DNA of 64,000 nucleotides from positions 248,001 through 312,000 of the forward strand of contig NZ_MLJO01000013.1 in NCBI RefSeq assembly GCF_001956915.1, in the 5' to 3' direction. The notes beneath the pieces were generated by a model. The model was not told where the DNA came from, did not search any database, and was given only the letters and a program-made list of their open reading frames with translations. Position numbers and translations under genes: made by a program. This document shows positions 1 to 7,491 of the stretch, piece by piece. Numbering within the stretch: position 1 is the stretch's first letter; each line of letters starts with the position of its first letter. This stretch comes from Intrasporangium flavum (GTDB lineage Bacteria; Actinomycetota; Actinomycetes; Actinomycetales; Dermatophilaceae).

Positions 1-17
1 GTCCGACCCGGGCCGCC

Positions 18-23
18 TAGGCT
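18..23 (+). promoter_or_regulatory. candidate -10 box, leaderless
   Basis: TAGGCT ends exactly 6 nt before the GTG start of the sensor kinase. The same geometry recurs before several other genes here, which suggests the mRNA begins at or next to the start codon. Confidence 0.45.
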
Positions 24-29
24 GGCGTC

Positions 30-1217
30 GTGGGACAAATCGGACAGTCGACGCCGACGGCCGGTGGCCGGGCTGCCCGGCAGGGGGCCTGGCTGTTCCT
101 CGTCGCCGGGGTGCTGGCGCTGCTCGCCATCGCCACCGGGTCGCCGCGTCCGGGAGTGCTCGTCGTCGTGGCCGTCGCCGACCTCGCGACCGCCGCCCTG
201 TGCCTGCTGCTGCCGTGGGGCCGCTGGCCGGTCACCCGGATCGCGTGGCTGGCCCTCATCGCCTTCGTCGTCCTCGGGGTGTCGACGTGGGCCTTCGGCG
301 GCCAGGCGGGCGGCACGATCCCCTTCTACGTCCTGACCTTCGCCTGGCTCGGGCTGCACCAGCCCCCGCGGCTCGTCGTGTGGGCGGCCGTACCGGCCGC
401 GGTGTCGTACGTCGCCGGCCTCCTCGCGGCGGGGGCCCCGCCCGAGGCCATCGGCGGCAGCGTCGTGCTCGTGCCGGTCCTCGTCGCCGTCGGCTACGTC
501 ATCTCGCGCACGATGTCCGACCTGCGCCGGAGCCAGCTCCGCCTCCGGGCGCAGGAGCAGTGGCGGGCCGCCATGACCGCGACGCTGGCCCACGACGTCC
601 GCTCGCCCCTGACCTCCATCACCGGCGCGCTCGAGCTCCTCGCCGACGACCCGGGCACCCCGCGCGAGCTCGCGCCCCTCGTCGAGGCGGCGAGCCGTCA
701 GGCCGAGCGCATCAGCCGCCTGGCCGGCGACCTGCTCGACCTCGAGCGCGTCGACCAGGGCCGGCTGCGGCTCGACCGCACGCTCGTCGACGCGCGGGCC
801 CTCGCCGAACGGGTCGCCGAGCTGACCGACCCGCGGCAGGTGCGCGTCGAGGTCCCGGAGGGCCTCTCGGTGCTCGCCGACCGCGGACGCCTCGAGCAGA
901 TCCTCGTCAACCTGACGAACAACGCCGTGCGCCACGGGGCCGGCCCGGTGCTGCTCGGGGCCGACCGCGAGCCGGGCGCCGTCGTGCTGTGGGTGCGCGA
1001 CCACGGGCCCGGCGTCACGCCCGAGGCGACGTCGCAGCTCTTCACCCGGCTCGCCGACGGCCGTCCCGGCACCGACTCGGTCGGGCTGGGCCTCTGGATC
1101 GTGCGGGTGCTGACGGAGGCGCACGGCGGCACGGTCTCGCAGGAGAACACGACGCCCGGCGCGGTCTTCCGGGTGCGCCTGCCGCAGCCGGGGCCCGATG
1201 CGACGCCCTTGGGCTAG
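30..1217 (+). CDS. membrane sensor histidine kinase
   Basis: This is a transmembrane sensor kinase of the HisKA/HATPase type. About five hydrophobic segments fill residues 20-160. The dimerisation and phosphoacceptor helix follows, with the H-box around His188 in ATLAHDVRSPL. The ATP-binding domain then shows an N-box (NLTNNAVRH), a G1 box (DHGPGV) and a G2 box (GLGLWIV). There is no extracytoplasmic loop large enough for a classical sensing domain, so it probably senses through the membrane. The GTG start has no Shine-Dalgarno sequence but sits 6 nt after TAGGCT, as expected for leaderless mRNA. No partner regulator lies next to it in the window. Its stop overlaps that of the convergent 46-aa gene. 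The family call is firm; the signal is unknown. Confidence 0.9.
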   Translation: MGQIGQSTPTAGGRAARQGAWLFLVAGVLALLAIATGSPRPGVLVVVAVADLATAALCLLLPWGRWPVTRIAWLALIAFVVLGVSTWAFGGQAGGTIPFYVLTFAWLGLHQPPRLVVWAAVPAAVSYVAGLLAAGAPPEAIGGSVVLVPVLVAVGYVISRTMSDLRRSQLRLRAQEQWRAAMTATLAHDVRSPLTSITGALELLADDPGTPRELAPLVEAASRQAERISRLAGDLLDLERVDQGRLRLDRTLVDARALAERVAELTDPRQVRVEVPEGLSVLADRGRLEQILVNLTNNAVRHGAGPVLLGADREPGAVVLWVRDHGPGVTPEATSQLFTRLADGRPGTDSVGLGLWIVRVLTEAHGGTVSQENTTPGAVFRVRLPQPGPDATPLG

Positions 1218-1354
1218 TGCACCATCGAGTCCCAGAGGAACAGTGCCCCCTCGTGCACGATCGTCACGAGGAACACCAACAGGCCGACCAGCATCACGAC
1301 GGCGATGACCAGGGGCGTGTAGTACCCCAGGCGTCCCCGACGATCACCGGCCAC
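1214..1354 (-). CDS. 46-aa single-pass membrane peptide
   Basis: A 46-residue open frame holds one strongly hydrophobic helix (about residues 14-34, LVIAVVMLVGLLVFLVTIV) between a basic N-terminus (AGDRRGR) and a short tail (WDSMVH). That predicts a small inner-membrane protein. I chose the GTG at 1354 because the frame upstream is arginine-rich and not protein-like. The last bases (ctag) are shared with the convergent kinase gene, so both stops overlap. No function can be assigned. The upstream sequence is only weakly promoter-like (TGTACT, 6 nt before the GTG). Confidence 0.6.
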   Translation of the reverse strand: MAGDRRGRLGYYTPLVIAVVMLVGLLVFLVTIVHEGALFLWDSMVH

Positions 1355-1392
1355 GATTCCAGTACAGCGCAACGGAATCCGCGAGGGAAGGC

Positions 1393-1680
1393 TCAGTCGT
1401 CGTCCTCGGTGACGCCGATGCGGATCTTGCCCTTGCCGGGGCACTCCTCCTGGTGCTCGAGGGCGTCCTTGCGGGCCTTGTCGCGCGCCCGCCGGGCCGG
1501 ACCGGTCCAGTCGCAGCTCTTGCAGTAGCCGAAGGCGAAGGCGCCGTCCTCGTGGGCGCCGAACGCCTCACCCTTCTCGACCTTCTCGATGGTCGCGCGG
1601 TGCTGCTCGCCCTCGGCGTCGCGCACGGTCAGCTCTCGACCGTCGCGGGCCAGGAACCGGAGTCCGCGTTTGCGCGCCAT
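1393..1680 (-). other. C-terminal 95-aa module, possible separate start
   Basis: From the internal ATG at 1680 a compact 95-residue protein can be read. It starts MARKRGLRF, has one CKSCDW motif and a later ECPGKG Cys, and ends in an acidic EDDD tail. Spacing of the cysteines (CxxC then one C) could bind a metal, but a full four-ligand site is not visible. The natural-looking MARKRG start and its lack of relation to the LanC barrel suggest it was originally its own gene. No good Shine-Dalgarno sequence precedes it. The upstream barrel frame has lost its stop, so this segment may be made as a fusion, by internal initiation, or both. Confidence 0.5.
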
Positions 1681-2943
1681 GGGCCCATGATGCATCCCGC
1701 CGTCGCCGGGCGGTGACGCGGCCCACGAGACGGCGGCCCGACGCGTCGGAGGGTGGTCGGGCCACGGCGTCGCGTAGGCGTCGGGGCGACCCGTGCGAAC
1801 GCGCGCGTACCGCAGCAGCTCACGCAGGATCCCGGCGTTGCCCATGGCCCAGCCGGGGCGGGGCTCGAGCTCGGACGGCGTCGCGCGGTGCTCGTGGTTG
1901 GACCAGCGTGCGCCCGACGCGTCGACGACGGCCCGGGCCAGCAGGTCCTCGACGAGCACGTCGGTGAAGGCCGGGTCCTCGCCCTGCTCCACCTCGCGGT
2001 CGAGGGCGAGGGCCAGCACGCCGGCCGTGCCGCAGCAGCGTCCGTTGTTGTCCCAGAAACCCGGTCGCAGCCGCGCCGGCAGGCCCGACGCCGTGACGGT
2101 GTGCCAGGACCGGTCCCCGATGGCCCGCCACGCGTCGTCGCCGGTGACCTGGTGCAGCAGCCGGAAGACCTGCGCGTCGCCGGCCGGACCGTTGCACCAG
2201 CCGAGGCTGTAGCGCTCGACGAGGTCGGGGCGGTGCGGCGGGTCGGAGTGCGGCACGAGGAAGCCCTCCGGGCCCGCCTCGTCGCGGCCCACGACGTCGG
2301 CCGCGCCCCGCAGCGCGAGGTCGAGCAGGTCGGGGCGCCCGGCCGCGGTACCGACCGACGCCAGGGCCAGGACGATGCCGAGGGTGCCGTGCGCGACGTG
2401 GTGCGAGCGCGGGGGAGTGGGGCGCACCGCCCAGTTGACGCCATGGACCGTCGGCGTCGCGGCCGCGAGGTAGGGCGTCACCGCGTCGACGGCGAGGTCG
2501 AGGTCGCCGACGCGCAGCGCCGCGAGCCCGATGCCGGCGTTGCCGGCGAACAGCTCAAACATCTTGCTCCACCGACCGTCGACGCTGGCGGACCGGACGC
2601 GCCGCAGCGCCTCCCGCGCGGCATCCTCGCGGCCGAGGGCGTGCAGGGCGACGGCGACCCCGCCGAGCCCGAAGTAGAGCGAGGAGCCCGCGACGGCGTC
2701 GAGGTCGCCGGCCAGGGCGTCGGCGCCGCTCTCGACGGCCTCGGAGTAGCGGCGCTCGCCCGAGTGGACCGCGGCCTCGTGCAGGGCGAGCAGGATGCCG
2801 GCCCGGCCGTGGTAGAGCGACACGTCGACCCGGTCGGACGGACCCCGGTCCGCTCCCGCGACGCCGTCGAGGAGCCAGTCGGCGGCGGCCAGCCCCACGA
2901 GCTCGGCGGTGGTGGCCCGGTCGGGCCGGCTGGAGTCCTCCAT
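1393..2943 (-). CDS. LanC-like cyclase reading into small Cys protein
   Basis: Residues 1-400 form a stand-alone LanC-like alpha/alpha barrel with repeated G-x-x-G helices (YHGRAG, FGLGG, FAGNAG, HVAHGTLG, WCNGPAG, CCGTAG, AMGNAG). The expected zinc ligands are Cys250 in WCNG and Cys303-Cys304 in CCG. Most LanCs have CHG at the second site; CCG is known from promiscuous LanM cyclases such as ProcM. After the barrel the frame runs with no stop through a linker (about 401-421) into a 95-aa segment that looks like an independent gene, for 516 aa in total against about 400 for the family. The ATG lies 6 nt after a TACGTT -10 box and is divergent from the HAD gene. I see no lanthipeptide precursor or LanB nearby, so the substrate is unknown. 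Confidence 0.8.
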   Translation of the reverse strand: MEDSSRPDRATTAELVGLAAADWLLDGVAGADRGPSDRVDVSLYHGRAGILLALHEAAVHSGERRYSEAVESGADALAGDLDAVAGSSLYFGLGGVAVALHALGREDAAREALRRVRSASVDGRWSKMFELFAGNAGIGLAALRVGDLDLAVDAVTPYLAAATPTVHGVNWAVRPTPPRSHHVAHGTLGIVLALASVGTAAGRPDLLDLALRGAADVVGRDEAGPEGFLVPHSDPPHRPDLVERYSLGWCNGPAGDAQVFRLLHQVTGDDAWRAIGDRSWHTVTASGLPARLRPGFWDNNGRCCGTAGVLALALDREVEQGEDPAFTDVLVEDLLARAVVDASGARWSNHEHRATPSELEPRPGWAMGNAGILRELLRYARVRTGRPDAYATPWPDHPPTRRAAVSWAASPPGDGGMHHGPMARKRGLRFLARDGRELTVRDAEGEQHRATIEKVEKGEAFGAHEDGAFAFGYCKSCDWTGPARRARDKARKDALEHQEECPGKGKIRIGVTEDDD

Positions 2944-2949
2944 GTCCCG

Positions 2950-2955
2950 AACGTA
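2950..2955 (-). promoter_or_regulatory. candidate -10 box for LanC-like gene
   Basis: On the minus strand TACGTT is followed by cgggac and the ATG at 2943, giving a 6-nt gap typical of leaderless starts. The divergent HAD gene has its own TACGTT about 60 bp away, so the short intergenic region holds two back-to-back promoters. Confidence 0.45.
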
Positions 2956-3014
2956 GCGGCCCGGCGCCTCACGCCGCGGGGTGGACGGGACCGGCGAGGT
3001 GGGGGTGGAGCGCC

Positions 3015-3020
3015 TACGTT
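3015..3020 (+). promoter_or_regulatory. candidate -10 box for HAD gene
   Basis: TACGTT ends 7 nt before the ATG at 3028. No Shine-Dalgarno sequence lies between them, which supports a leaderless mRNA. Confidence 0.45.
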
Positions 3021-3027
3021 GGCTGGC

Positions 3028-3675
3028 ATGCAGCTCGAGGTGGACGCGATCCTGTTCGACATCGACGGGACGCTCGTCGACTCCACGGCCGCCGTCGAGC
3101 GCACGTGGCGCGCCTGGGCCGCCGCCCACGACACCGACCCCGAGGAGATCCTCCGCGTCTGCCACGGCCGTCGTAGCCAGGACACCATCGCCCTGTTCCT
3201 GCCCGCCGAGGCCCGGGCCGCCGCCGTCGAGGCGCTCGAGCGCCTCGAGCTCGACGACCTCGCCGACACCGTCGCCCTGCCCGGTGCCGGTCCGCTGCTG
3301 TCCGGTCTCGAGCCGGGCCGGTGGGCGGCGGTCACCTCGGGTCCCCGGCAGCTCATGCAGGCACGGCTGCGCGCCGCCGGGCTCCCCGAGCCCGCGGTCC
3401 TCGTCACCGCGGAGGACGTGGCGGCCGGCAAGCCCGACCCCGAGGGCTACCTCAGGGCCGCGGCCGCGCTCGGAGTCGACGCGCGTCGGTGCCTCGTCGT
3501 CGAGGACGCTCCCGCCGGGGTCGAGGCCGGTCGCGCGGCCGGGGCGTCGGTGCTGGCCGTCGCGACCTCCCACGACGCGTCGGTGCTCGGCCGTGCCCAC
3601 GCCGTCGTCGACGACCTCTCCCGCTGCCGCGTCGAGCCCGGGCCGGCCCGGCTCGTCGTCACGGCCACGAGCTGA
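3028..3675 (+). CDS. HAD-IA sugar/polyol phosphatase
   Basis: A 215-aa haloacid-dehalogenase hydrolase with all four motifs. Motif I is DIDGTLVDS, with the nucleophile and acid/base aspartates at the N-terminus. Motif II is VTSG in the middle. The motif III lysine is in GKPDPEGY, and motif IV is VEDAPAGVEAG. A small helical cap lies between motifs I and II. Length and cap type match the glycerol-3-phosphate/2-deoxyglucose-6-phosphate phosphatase group, so dephosphorylation of a small sugar or polyol phosphate is likely, but the substrate cannot be read from sequence. It is divergently transcribed from the LanC-like gene and stands alone. Confidence 0.88.
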   Translation: MQLEVDAILFDIDGTLVDSTAAVERTWRAWAAAHDTDPEEILRVCHGRRSQDTIALFLPAEARAAAVEALERLELDDLADTVALPGAGPLLSGLEPGRWAAVTSGPRQLMQARLRAAGLPEPAVLVTAEDVAAGKPDPEGYLRAAAALGVDARRCLVVEDAPAGVEAGRAAGASVLAVATSHDASVLGRAHAVVDDLSRCRVEPGPARLVVTATS

Positions 3676-4067
3676 GGGGCACCGGGCGCGCCGGACGGGC
3701 CGTCGTGCCGCCGCGACACGCCGGGAAGCGCCGGGAAGCGCCGGGATGCGCCGGGGGTCCGTCGCGCGCCCGACCCCGAAGCGGCCGAAAACACCTCGCA
3801 ATCCGGACATTCGCTGTCGTCCGATGGTCAAGCAGACATGTCGCTTTCAGGTGCTTGGTGGCGAATCCTCCTGCGAATTCAGCGAATCGGCGGCTGGAAT
3901 TCACCGAAAGACCGGGCGTGCGCAGGTGCGGTCGTAACCTGAAGTCGCTGGTTGGGGGGATGGGCCCGGGGACATCGCAGTGGCCGACCAGCGACAGATG
4001 CTGAACATTCGGGGGCGCGCACCGGGGGCGCGCGTATCAGCGCAGCCTTGAGGGGGGCGATTCGAAG
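3676..4067. other. gene-free region with repeats and AT-richer island
   Basis: These 392 bases hold no convincing gene. The first part carries short tandem repeats. From about 3785 to 3930 the base composition becomes clearly AT-richer than its surroundings and contains three GCGAAT copies (3861, 3873, 3882) and two GAATTC sites. TAACCT at 3935-3940 could be a -10 for the downstream kinase gene, giving a leader of about 120 nt. A G-rich Shine-Dalgarno run lies just before the ATG at 4068. Confidence 0.5.
3721..3757. repeat. 10-bp tandem repeat, about 3.7 copies
   Basis: The unit ccgggaagcg occurs twice, then once with a single change (ccgggatgcg), then partially. It lies in the intergenic region after the HAD gene. 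Confidence 0.8.
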
Positions 4068-4703
4068 ATGGTGGAGTACGTCAGCCCGACCCACGTCGAA
4101 CGCGGTGCGGGCACGATCGAGGCAGACCCGGTCCGCGGTCTGCTGCACGACCTGCGGGAACCGCTCGCGGCCATCCTGCTCCTGTCGACGTCTGCCGCCG
4201 GCGACGTCCAGGAACGCCTGGGTCACATCCGCGAGCAGGCCACCTGGCTGGCCGAGCTCGTGGCCTCGAGCCTCGAAGGCGCAGCCGGCGACGACCCACT
4301 CGTCGTCGACGCCGTGGCCGTCGCGCGCGAGGTCGCGGGCCGGGCCCGCATGACGACGACGGCCTCGATCGACGTCGAGGTGGCCGGCGACGGGCTCGTG
4401 CTCGCCCGGCCCGTCGCGCTCGCGCGGGCCCTCGGCTGCGTCGTGGACAACGCGGTCCGGGCCGCCGGTCCGACCGGCCACGTGCTCATCTGGGTGGGGG
4501 ACGACGACGACGGCGTGCACCTGCGCGTGCTCGACGACGGGCCGGGGCTCGGCCACGTCGTGCACCGCACGTCGATCGGCCTGGCGACGACGCGGGCGAT
4601 GGTCGCCGCGTGCGAGGGCGCGTTCCGCCTCGGGCCGCGCCCGGACGGCGGCGCGTCGGCCGACATCGCGCTCCGACGCGGCACTCACGTGCTGGCCTCC
4701 TGA
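4068..4703 (+). CDS. soluble histidine-kinase-like ATPase
   Basis: A 211-aa protein with no membrane segment or sensor domain. The H-box is LLHDLREPL with His27. An HATPase_c-like half follows: the N-box region is VVDNAVRAAG, the G1 box is LDDGPGLG, and a reduced G2 region is SIGLATTRAMV. It is much shorter than usual kinases and must take input from a partner or the cytoplasm. It is 14 bp upstream of a response regulator and clearly co-transcribed with it, so phosphotransfer between the two is the natural inference. The A+G-rich run aggggggcg lies about 10 nt before the ATG. The pair sits at the left edge of the exopolysaccharide locus. Confidence 0.85.
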   Translation: MVEYVSPTHVERGAGTIEADPVRGLLHDLREPLAAILLLSTSAAGDVQERLGHIREQATWLAELVASSLEGAAGDDPLVVDAVAVAREVAGRARMTTTASIDVEVAGDGLVLARPVALARALGCVVDNAVRAAGPTGHVLIWVGDDDDGVHLRVLDDGPGLGHVVHRTSIGLATTRAMVAACEGAFRLGPRPDGGASADIALRRGTHVLAS

Positions 4704-4717
4704 GAGGGGCGGGGGAG

Positions 4718-5371
4718 ATGAAGCTGGTCGTCTGCGACGATCACCGGCTGATCCTCGACACCCTCGGGGCCGCGCTGTCCGACCTGGGCTACCAGGTCAC
4801 GACGGCGAACGGCCCCGACGAGGCGCTCGAGGCCGTCGCCGAGGTCAGGCCCGACGCGTGCCTGCTCGACGTCAACTACCCGGGTGCGTCCGGGCTCGAC
4901 GTCATCGCGAGCATCCGGTCGGCGTCGCCGGGCACGCGCGTCATCATGTTCTCGGCCGACGCCTCCGACGTCTCGGTGCGCCGGGCCATCGCCATGGGCG
5001 CGTCCGGCTACGTCCGCAAGGACCGGGGGCTGCCGCAGCTCGTCGAGGCCATCGGCCTCGCGGTCAGCGGCCACCTGGCCGTCGAGCCGCGGATGCTCCA
5101 GAGCGCCATGCGGTCGGGCGACCCCCAGGAGAGCCCGACGTGGGTGCTGTCCTTCCTCACCGAGCGCGAGTGGCAGGTGCTGCGCTGCATCACCGACGGC
5201 CTCGGCACCGACGAGATCGCCACCACCCTCAACGTCCGCCGCAGCACCGCCCGGACGCACGTGCAGAACGTGCTGACGAAGATCGGCGTGCACTCGCGGC
5301 TGCAGGCCGTCGCGCTCGTCGCGGCCCACGCGGACGAGATCGAGTGGCCGGCGCACGTGCGTCCGGCCTGA
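4718..5371 (+). CDS. NarL/LuxR-family response regulator
   Basis: A 217-aa canonical two-domain regulator. The receiver has the acidic pocket (CDDH, residues 6-9), phosphoacceptor Asp51 in CLLDVNYPG, a switch Ser in MFSAD, and the conserved Lys in VRKDRG. The C-terminal LuxR HTH begins at FLTEREWQVL and includes the recognition region RRSTARTHVQNVLTKIGV. The ATG is preceded by gggggag. It lies 14 bp after the soluble kinase gene. Because it is followed by the exopolysaccharide genes, and a dyad-containing box repeats upstream of both their operons, it is a reasonable candidate for the factor that binds there (inference). Confidence 0.92.
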   Translation: MKLVVCDDHRLILDTLGAALSDLGYQVTTANGPDEALEAVAEVRPDACLLDVNYPGASGLDVIASIRSASPGTRVIMFSADASDVSVRRAIAMGASGYVRKDRGLPQLVEAIGLAVSGHLAVEPRMLQSAMRSGDPQESPTWVLSFLTEREWQVLRCITDGLGTDEIATTLNVRRSTARTHVQNVLTKIGVHSRLQAVALVAAHADEIEWPAHVRPA

Positions 5372-5391
5372 GGACAGCCTGATGACCCGCT

Positions 5392-5411
5392 GAGTCATCC
5401 GTTTGACGTAG
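5392..5411 (+). promoter_or_regulatory. activator-box copy 1 (exopolysaccharide locus)
   Basis: The 20-nt box GAGTCATCCGTTTGACGTAG contains the dyad GTCA-N6-TGAC. It matches a second copy at 15483-15502 in 18 of 20 positions. In both places exactly 45 nt separate the box from a candidate -10 hexamer (here CACTCT at 5457-5462). A further half-site (GATGAC at 5381) lies just upstream in this copy. Confidence 0.6.
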
Positions 5412-5420
5412 CGCGCGGTC

Positions 5421-5453
5421 GTGCCCGCGTCGGGTCCGCCCCGACGCGGGCAC
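5421..5453 (+). terminator. 14-bp perfect stem-loop
   Basis: A perfect inverted repeat with 14-nt arms (5421-5434 and 5440-5453) and a 5-nt loop (tccgc). It sits 50 bp after the response-regulator stop and could end the kinase/regulator mRNA. There is no T-run, which is common in high-GC genomes. It also lies between the activator box and the -10 of the next gene, so an operator or attenuator role is possible. Confidence 0.5.
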
Positions 5454-5456
5454 CGG

Positions 5457-5462
5457 CACTCT
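5457..5462 (+). promoter_or_regulatory. candidate -10 box for pseudo-receiver gene
   Basis: CACTCT is followed by cgggac and the ATG at 5469. The 6-nt gap equals that of the leaderless genes in this window. The -35 position has no consensus, which fits activator dependence. Confidence 0.4.
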
Positions 5463-5468
5463 CGGGAC

Positions 5469-6215
5469 ATGGAACAGGACGTCCGTGTGGTCATGGTGGA
5501 CGCGCGTCAGGGATTCCTCGACGCCGTCGCCCTGGTGCTGTCCGAACACCGCACGCTGCGCCTCGTCGGCAGCGTCGGGACCGTCGGGCAGGCCCTGGCC
5601 CACGGGCTCCCCGAGCACTGCGACGTCGTCGCCGTCGGCCTCGACGAGACCAACGACATCGCCGCCCTCGCGCAGCTGTGCCGCGAGTGCCCGACCCTCG
5701 GCATCGTCGTCATGTCCTCGGCGGACGGCGAGGTGCACCTGCCCGTGGCGCTCGGTTGGGGCGTGCGCGGCTGGGTGTCGCGCCAGGACGGCGTCAACGA
5801 CCTGCTCGACGCGCTCGTCGACGTCGCCGCCGGCGAGGCGCACCTGCCGGCCGAGCCGTTGCACGCGATGTTCGCGGCGACGCTCAACGACCGGCCCGAC
5901 GCCGTCCTGCCCGGCGCCCGGCCGCTGACCGACCGGGAGGCGGCGGTGCTCGACTGCCTCGCCGCCGGGATGTCCCGCCACGACATCGGCGTGGCGCTCG
6001 AGCTGTCGGACAACACCGTCCGGACCTACGTGCGGCGCATCCTGCGCAAGCTGCACGTCCACTCCGCCTCCGCGGCGGTGGCCATGACCAGGAGCGAGAT
6101 GACACCGACCGGGATGACGAACGGGATGACGAACGGGATGACGAACGGCCACGTGACCGACGGCGCGACGAGGAGCAGCGAGATGGCGATGTCCGAGGTG
6201 CAGGTCCATGGTTGA
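5469..6215 (+). CDS. LuxR regulator with degenerate receiver
   Basis: A 248-aa regulator built like NarL/LuxR response regulators but with a damaged phosphorylation site. The first acidic position is present (VVMVDARQ, Asp11). At the end of strand 3 the expected aspartate is replaced: CDVVAVGLDE puts Gly57 where Asp should be, with Asp59 two residues on. The switch Ser (VMSSADG) is kept and the conserved Lys is not seen. The LuxR HTH begins at LTDREAAVLDCL and runs to about residue 205 (NTVRTYVRRILRKLHV). A low-complexity tail carries three TNGM repeats. It probably works without phosphorylation or answers another signal. It overlaps the aminotransferase gene by 8 bp and so heads the sugar-biosynthesis operon. 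Confidence 0.85.
   Translation: MEQDVRVVMVDARQGFLDAVALVLSEHRTLRLVGSVGTVGQALAHGLPEHCDVVAVGLDETNDIAALAQLCRECPTLGIVVMSSADGEVHLPVALGWGVRGWVSRQDGVNDLLDALVDVAAGEAHLPAEPLHAMFAATLNDRPDAVLPGARPLTDREAAVLDCLAAGMSRHDIGVALELSDNTVRTYVRRILRKLHVHSASAAVAMTRSEMTPTGMTNGMTNGMTNGHVTDGATRSSEMAMSEVQVHG
6111..6146 (+). repeat. 12-bp in-frame tandem repeat
   Basis: Three exact copies of gggatgacgaac lie inside the end of the pseudo-receiver gene. They encode a GMTN/TNGM peptide repeat, so copy-number change would keep the frame. Confidence 0.85.
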
Positions 6216-7491
6216 GATCGCCCGCCGCCCCGCATCGCCGGCCCGGCCCGACGCCCGGCCTGACGCCCGGCCCGGAGCCCGTCACGCCGACCGCACCGCG
6301 CCGTCCGTCGTGGCGCCGGCCGCCCCGGCCCCGCACGTCGTGCCCTTCACCCGGACGCGGATCTGCCCGGAGGCCCGTGAGGCCGTCGCGGACGTGCTCG
6401 AGTCGGGGTGGGTCACCTCGGGCCAGCAGGTCGTCGAGTTCGAGGCCGAGCTGGCCGCCTACGTCGGCGCCGAGCACGGCATCGCCGTGAGCTCCTGCAC
6501 GGCGGCGATCGAGCTGGCGCTGCGGGCAATGGAGCTGCCCGAGGGCTCGAAGGTGCTCATGTCGACGGTGACCTTCTGCGGCGCCGCCGCCGCCATCCGC
6601 CACGCCGGGCACGTGCCGGTCCTCGCCGACGTCGACCCGGTGACCGCGATGCCCTCACCGGAGACCGCGGCCGCCGCGGCGGCCGGGTGCGGCGGCGTCG
6701 ACGCCCTCGTGGTCGTCCACCTGGCCGGCCTGCCGACGGACGTCCGGGCCCTGGCCGAGGCGGCCGGCGTCGACCTCGACCACGTCGTCGAGGACGCCGC
6801 GCACGCCCTCGGCACCGTCGTCGGCGACGAGCCGGTCGGCACCATCTCGCGGGCCACCTGCTTCAGCTTCTACGCCACGAAGAACCTGCCGATCGGCGAG
6901 GGCGGCATGGTCACGACCGACGACCCCGACCTGGCCCACCGCATCCGGCGGGCCCGCCTGCACGGCATGTCCGCGGACGCGTGGCGCCGCTACCTGCCCG
7001 GCGGCGGCTGGCGCTACGACGTCTCCGCCGAGGGGCTCAAGGCCAACATGACCGACGTCCAGGCCGCGATCGGAAGGGCGCAGCTGCGCCGGTTCGACCT
7101 CGACCAGGCCCGGCGCGCCGAGGTGGCCGCCCGCTACGACGAGGGGCTGTCCGGCATCCCGGGGCTGCGGCGCCCGCCGCGGGCCCTCACCGGCCGGCAC
7201 GCCTGGCACCTCTACACGGTGCGCGTCGAGCCGGCCTACGGGACGAGCCGCGACGAGCTCATCGACGCCCTGCGGGCCCGTGGCGTGTGCACCTCGGTGC
7301 ACTTCATCCCGCTGCACCACCTCACGTGGTTCCGGGACCACTGCATCGTCCCCGCCGAGGGGATGCCCGGTGCCGACCGGGTCTTCGACCGCATCCTGTC
7401 GCTGCCGATGGACGCGGTCATCACGGACGAGGAGATCGCCCAGGTCTGCACGGCGCTGGACGAGATCGCACGAAGGGGAGCGACAGGGTGA
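6208..7491 (+). CDS. DegT/DnrJ/EryC1 sugar aminotransferase
   Basis: A 427-aa PLP-dependent aminotransferase of the DegT/DnrJ/EryC1/StrS family, which aminates a nucleotide-linked 4-keto-6-deoxy sugar. Visible marks are the substrate/PLP region GWVTSGQQVVEFE, the SSCTAAIELAL loop, VVEDAAHALG (PLP-ring aspartate) and the Schiff-base lysine in FYATKNLPIGEGGM. The C-terminal part has HAWHLYTVR and SVHFIPLHHL. The first 40 residues are an Ala/Pro/Arg-rich extension with ARPDARPDAR repeats, not usual for the family, so the true start may lie later. It is followed by a 4,6-dehydratase gene that would supply its substrate; PglE- or PseC-like chemistry is plausible but the sugar is not determined. 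Confidence 0.9.
   Translation: MVEIARRPASPARPDARPDARPGARHADRTAPSVVAPAAPAPHVVPFTRTRICPEAREAVADVLESGWVTSGQQVVEFEAELAAYVGAEHGIAVSSCTAAIELALRAMELPEGSKVLMSTVTFCGAAAAIRHAGHVPVLADVDPVTAMPSPETAAAAAAGCGGVDALVVVHLAGLPTDVRALAEAAGVDLDHVVEDAAHALGTVVGDEPVGTISRATCFSFYATKNLPIGEGGMVTTDDPDLAHRIRRARLHGMSADAWRRYLPGGGWRYDVSAEGLKANMTDVQAAIGRAQLRRFDLDQARRAEVAARYDEGLSGIPGLRRPPRALTGRHAWHLYTVRVEPAYGTSRDELIDALRARGVCTSVHFIPLHHLTWFRDHCIVPAEGMPGADRVFDRILSLPMDAVITDEEIAQVCTALDEIARRGATG

Noticed and set aside
1214..1354. 46-aa peptide as a lanthipeptide precursor for the LanC-like protein
   Set aside because: It contains no cysteine and is a plain hydrophobic helix, so it cannot form lanthionine rings.
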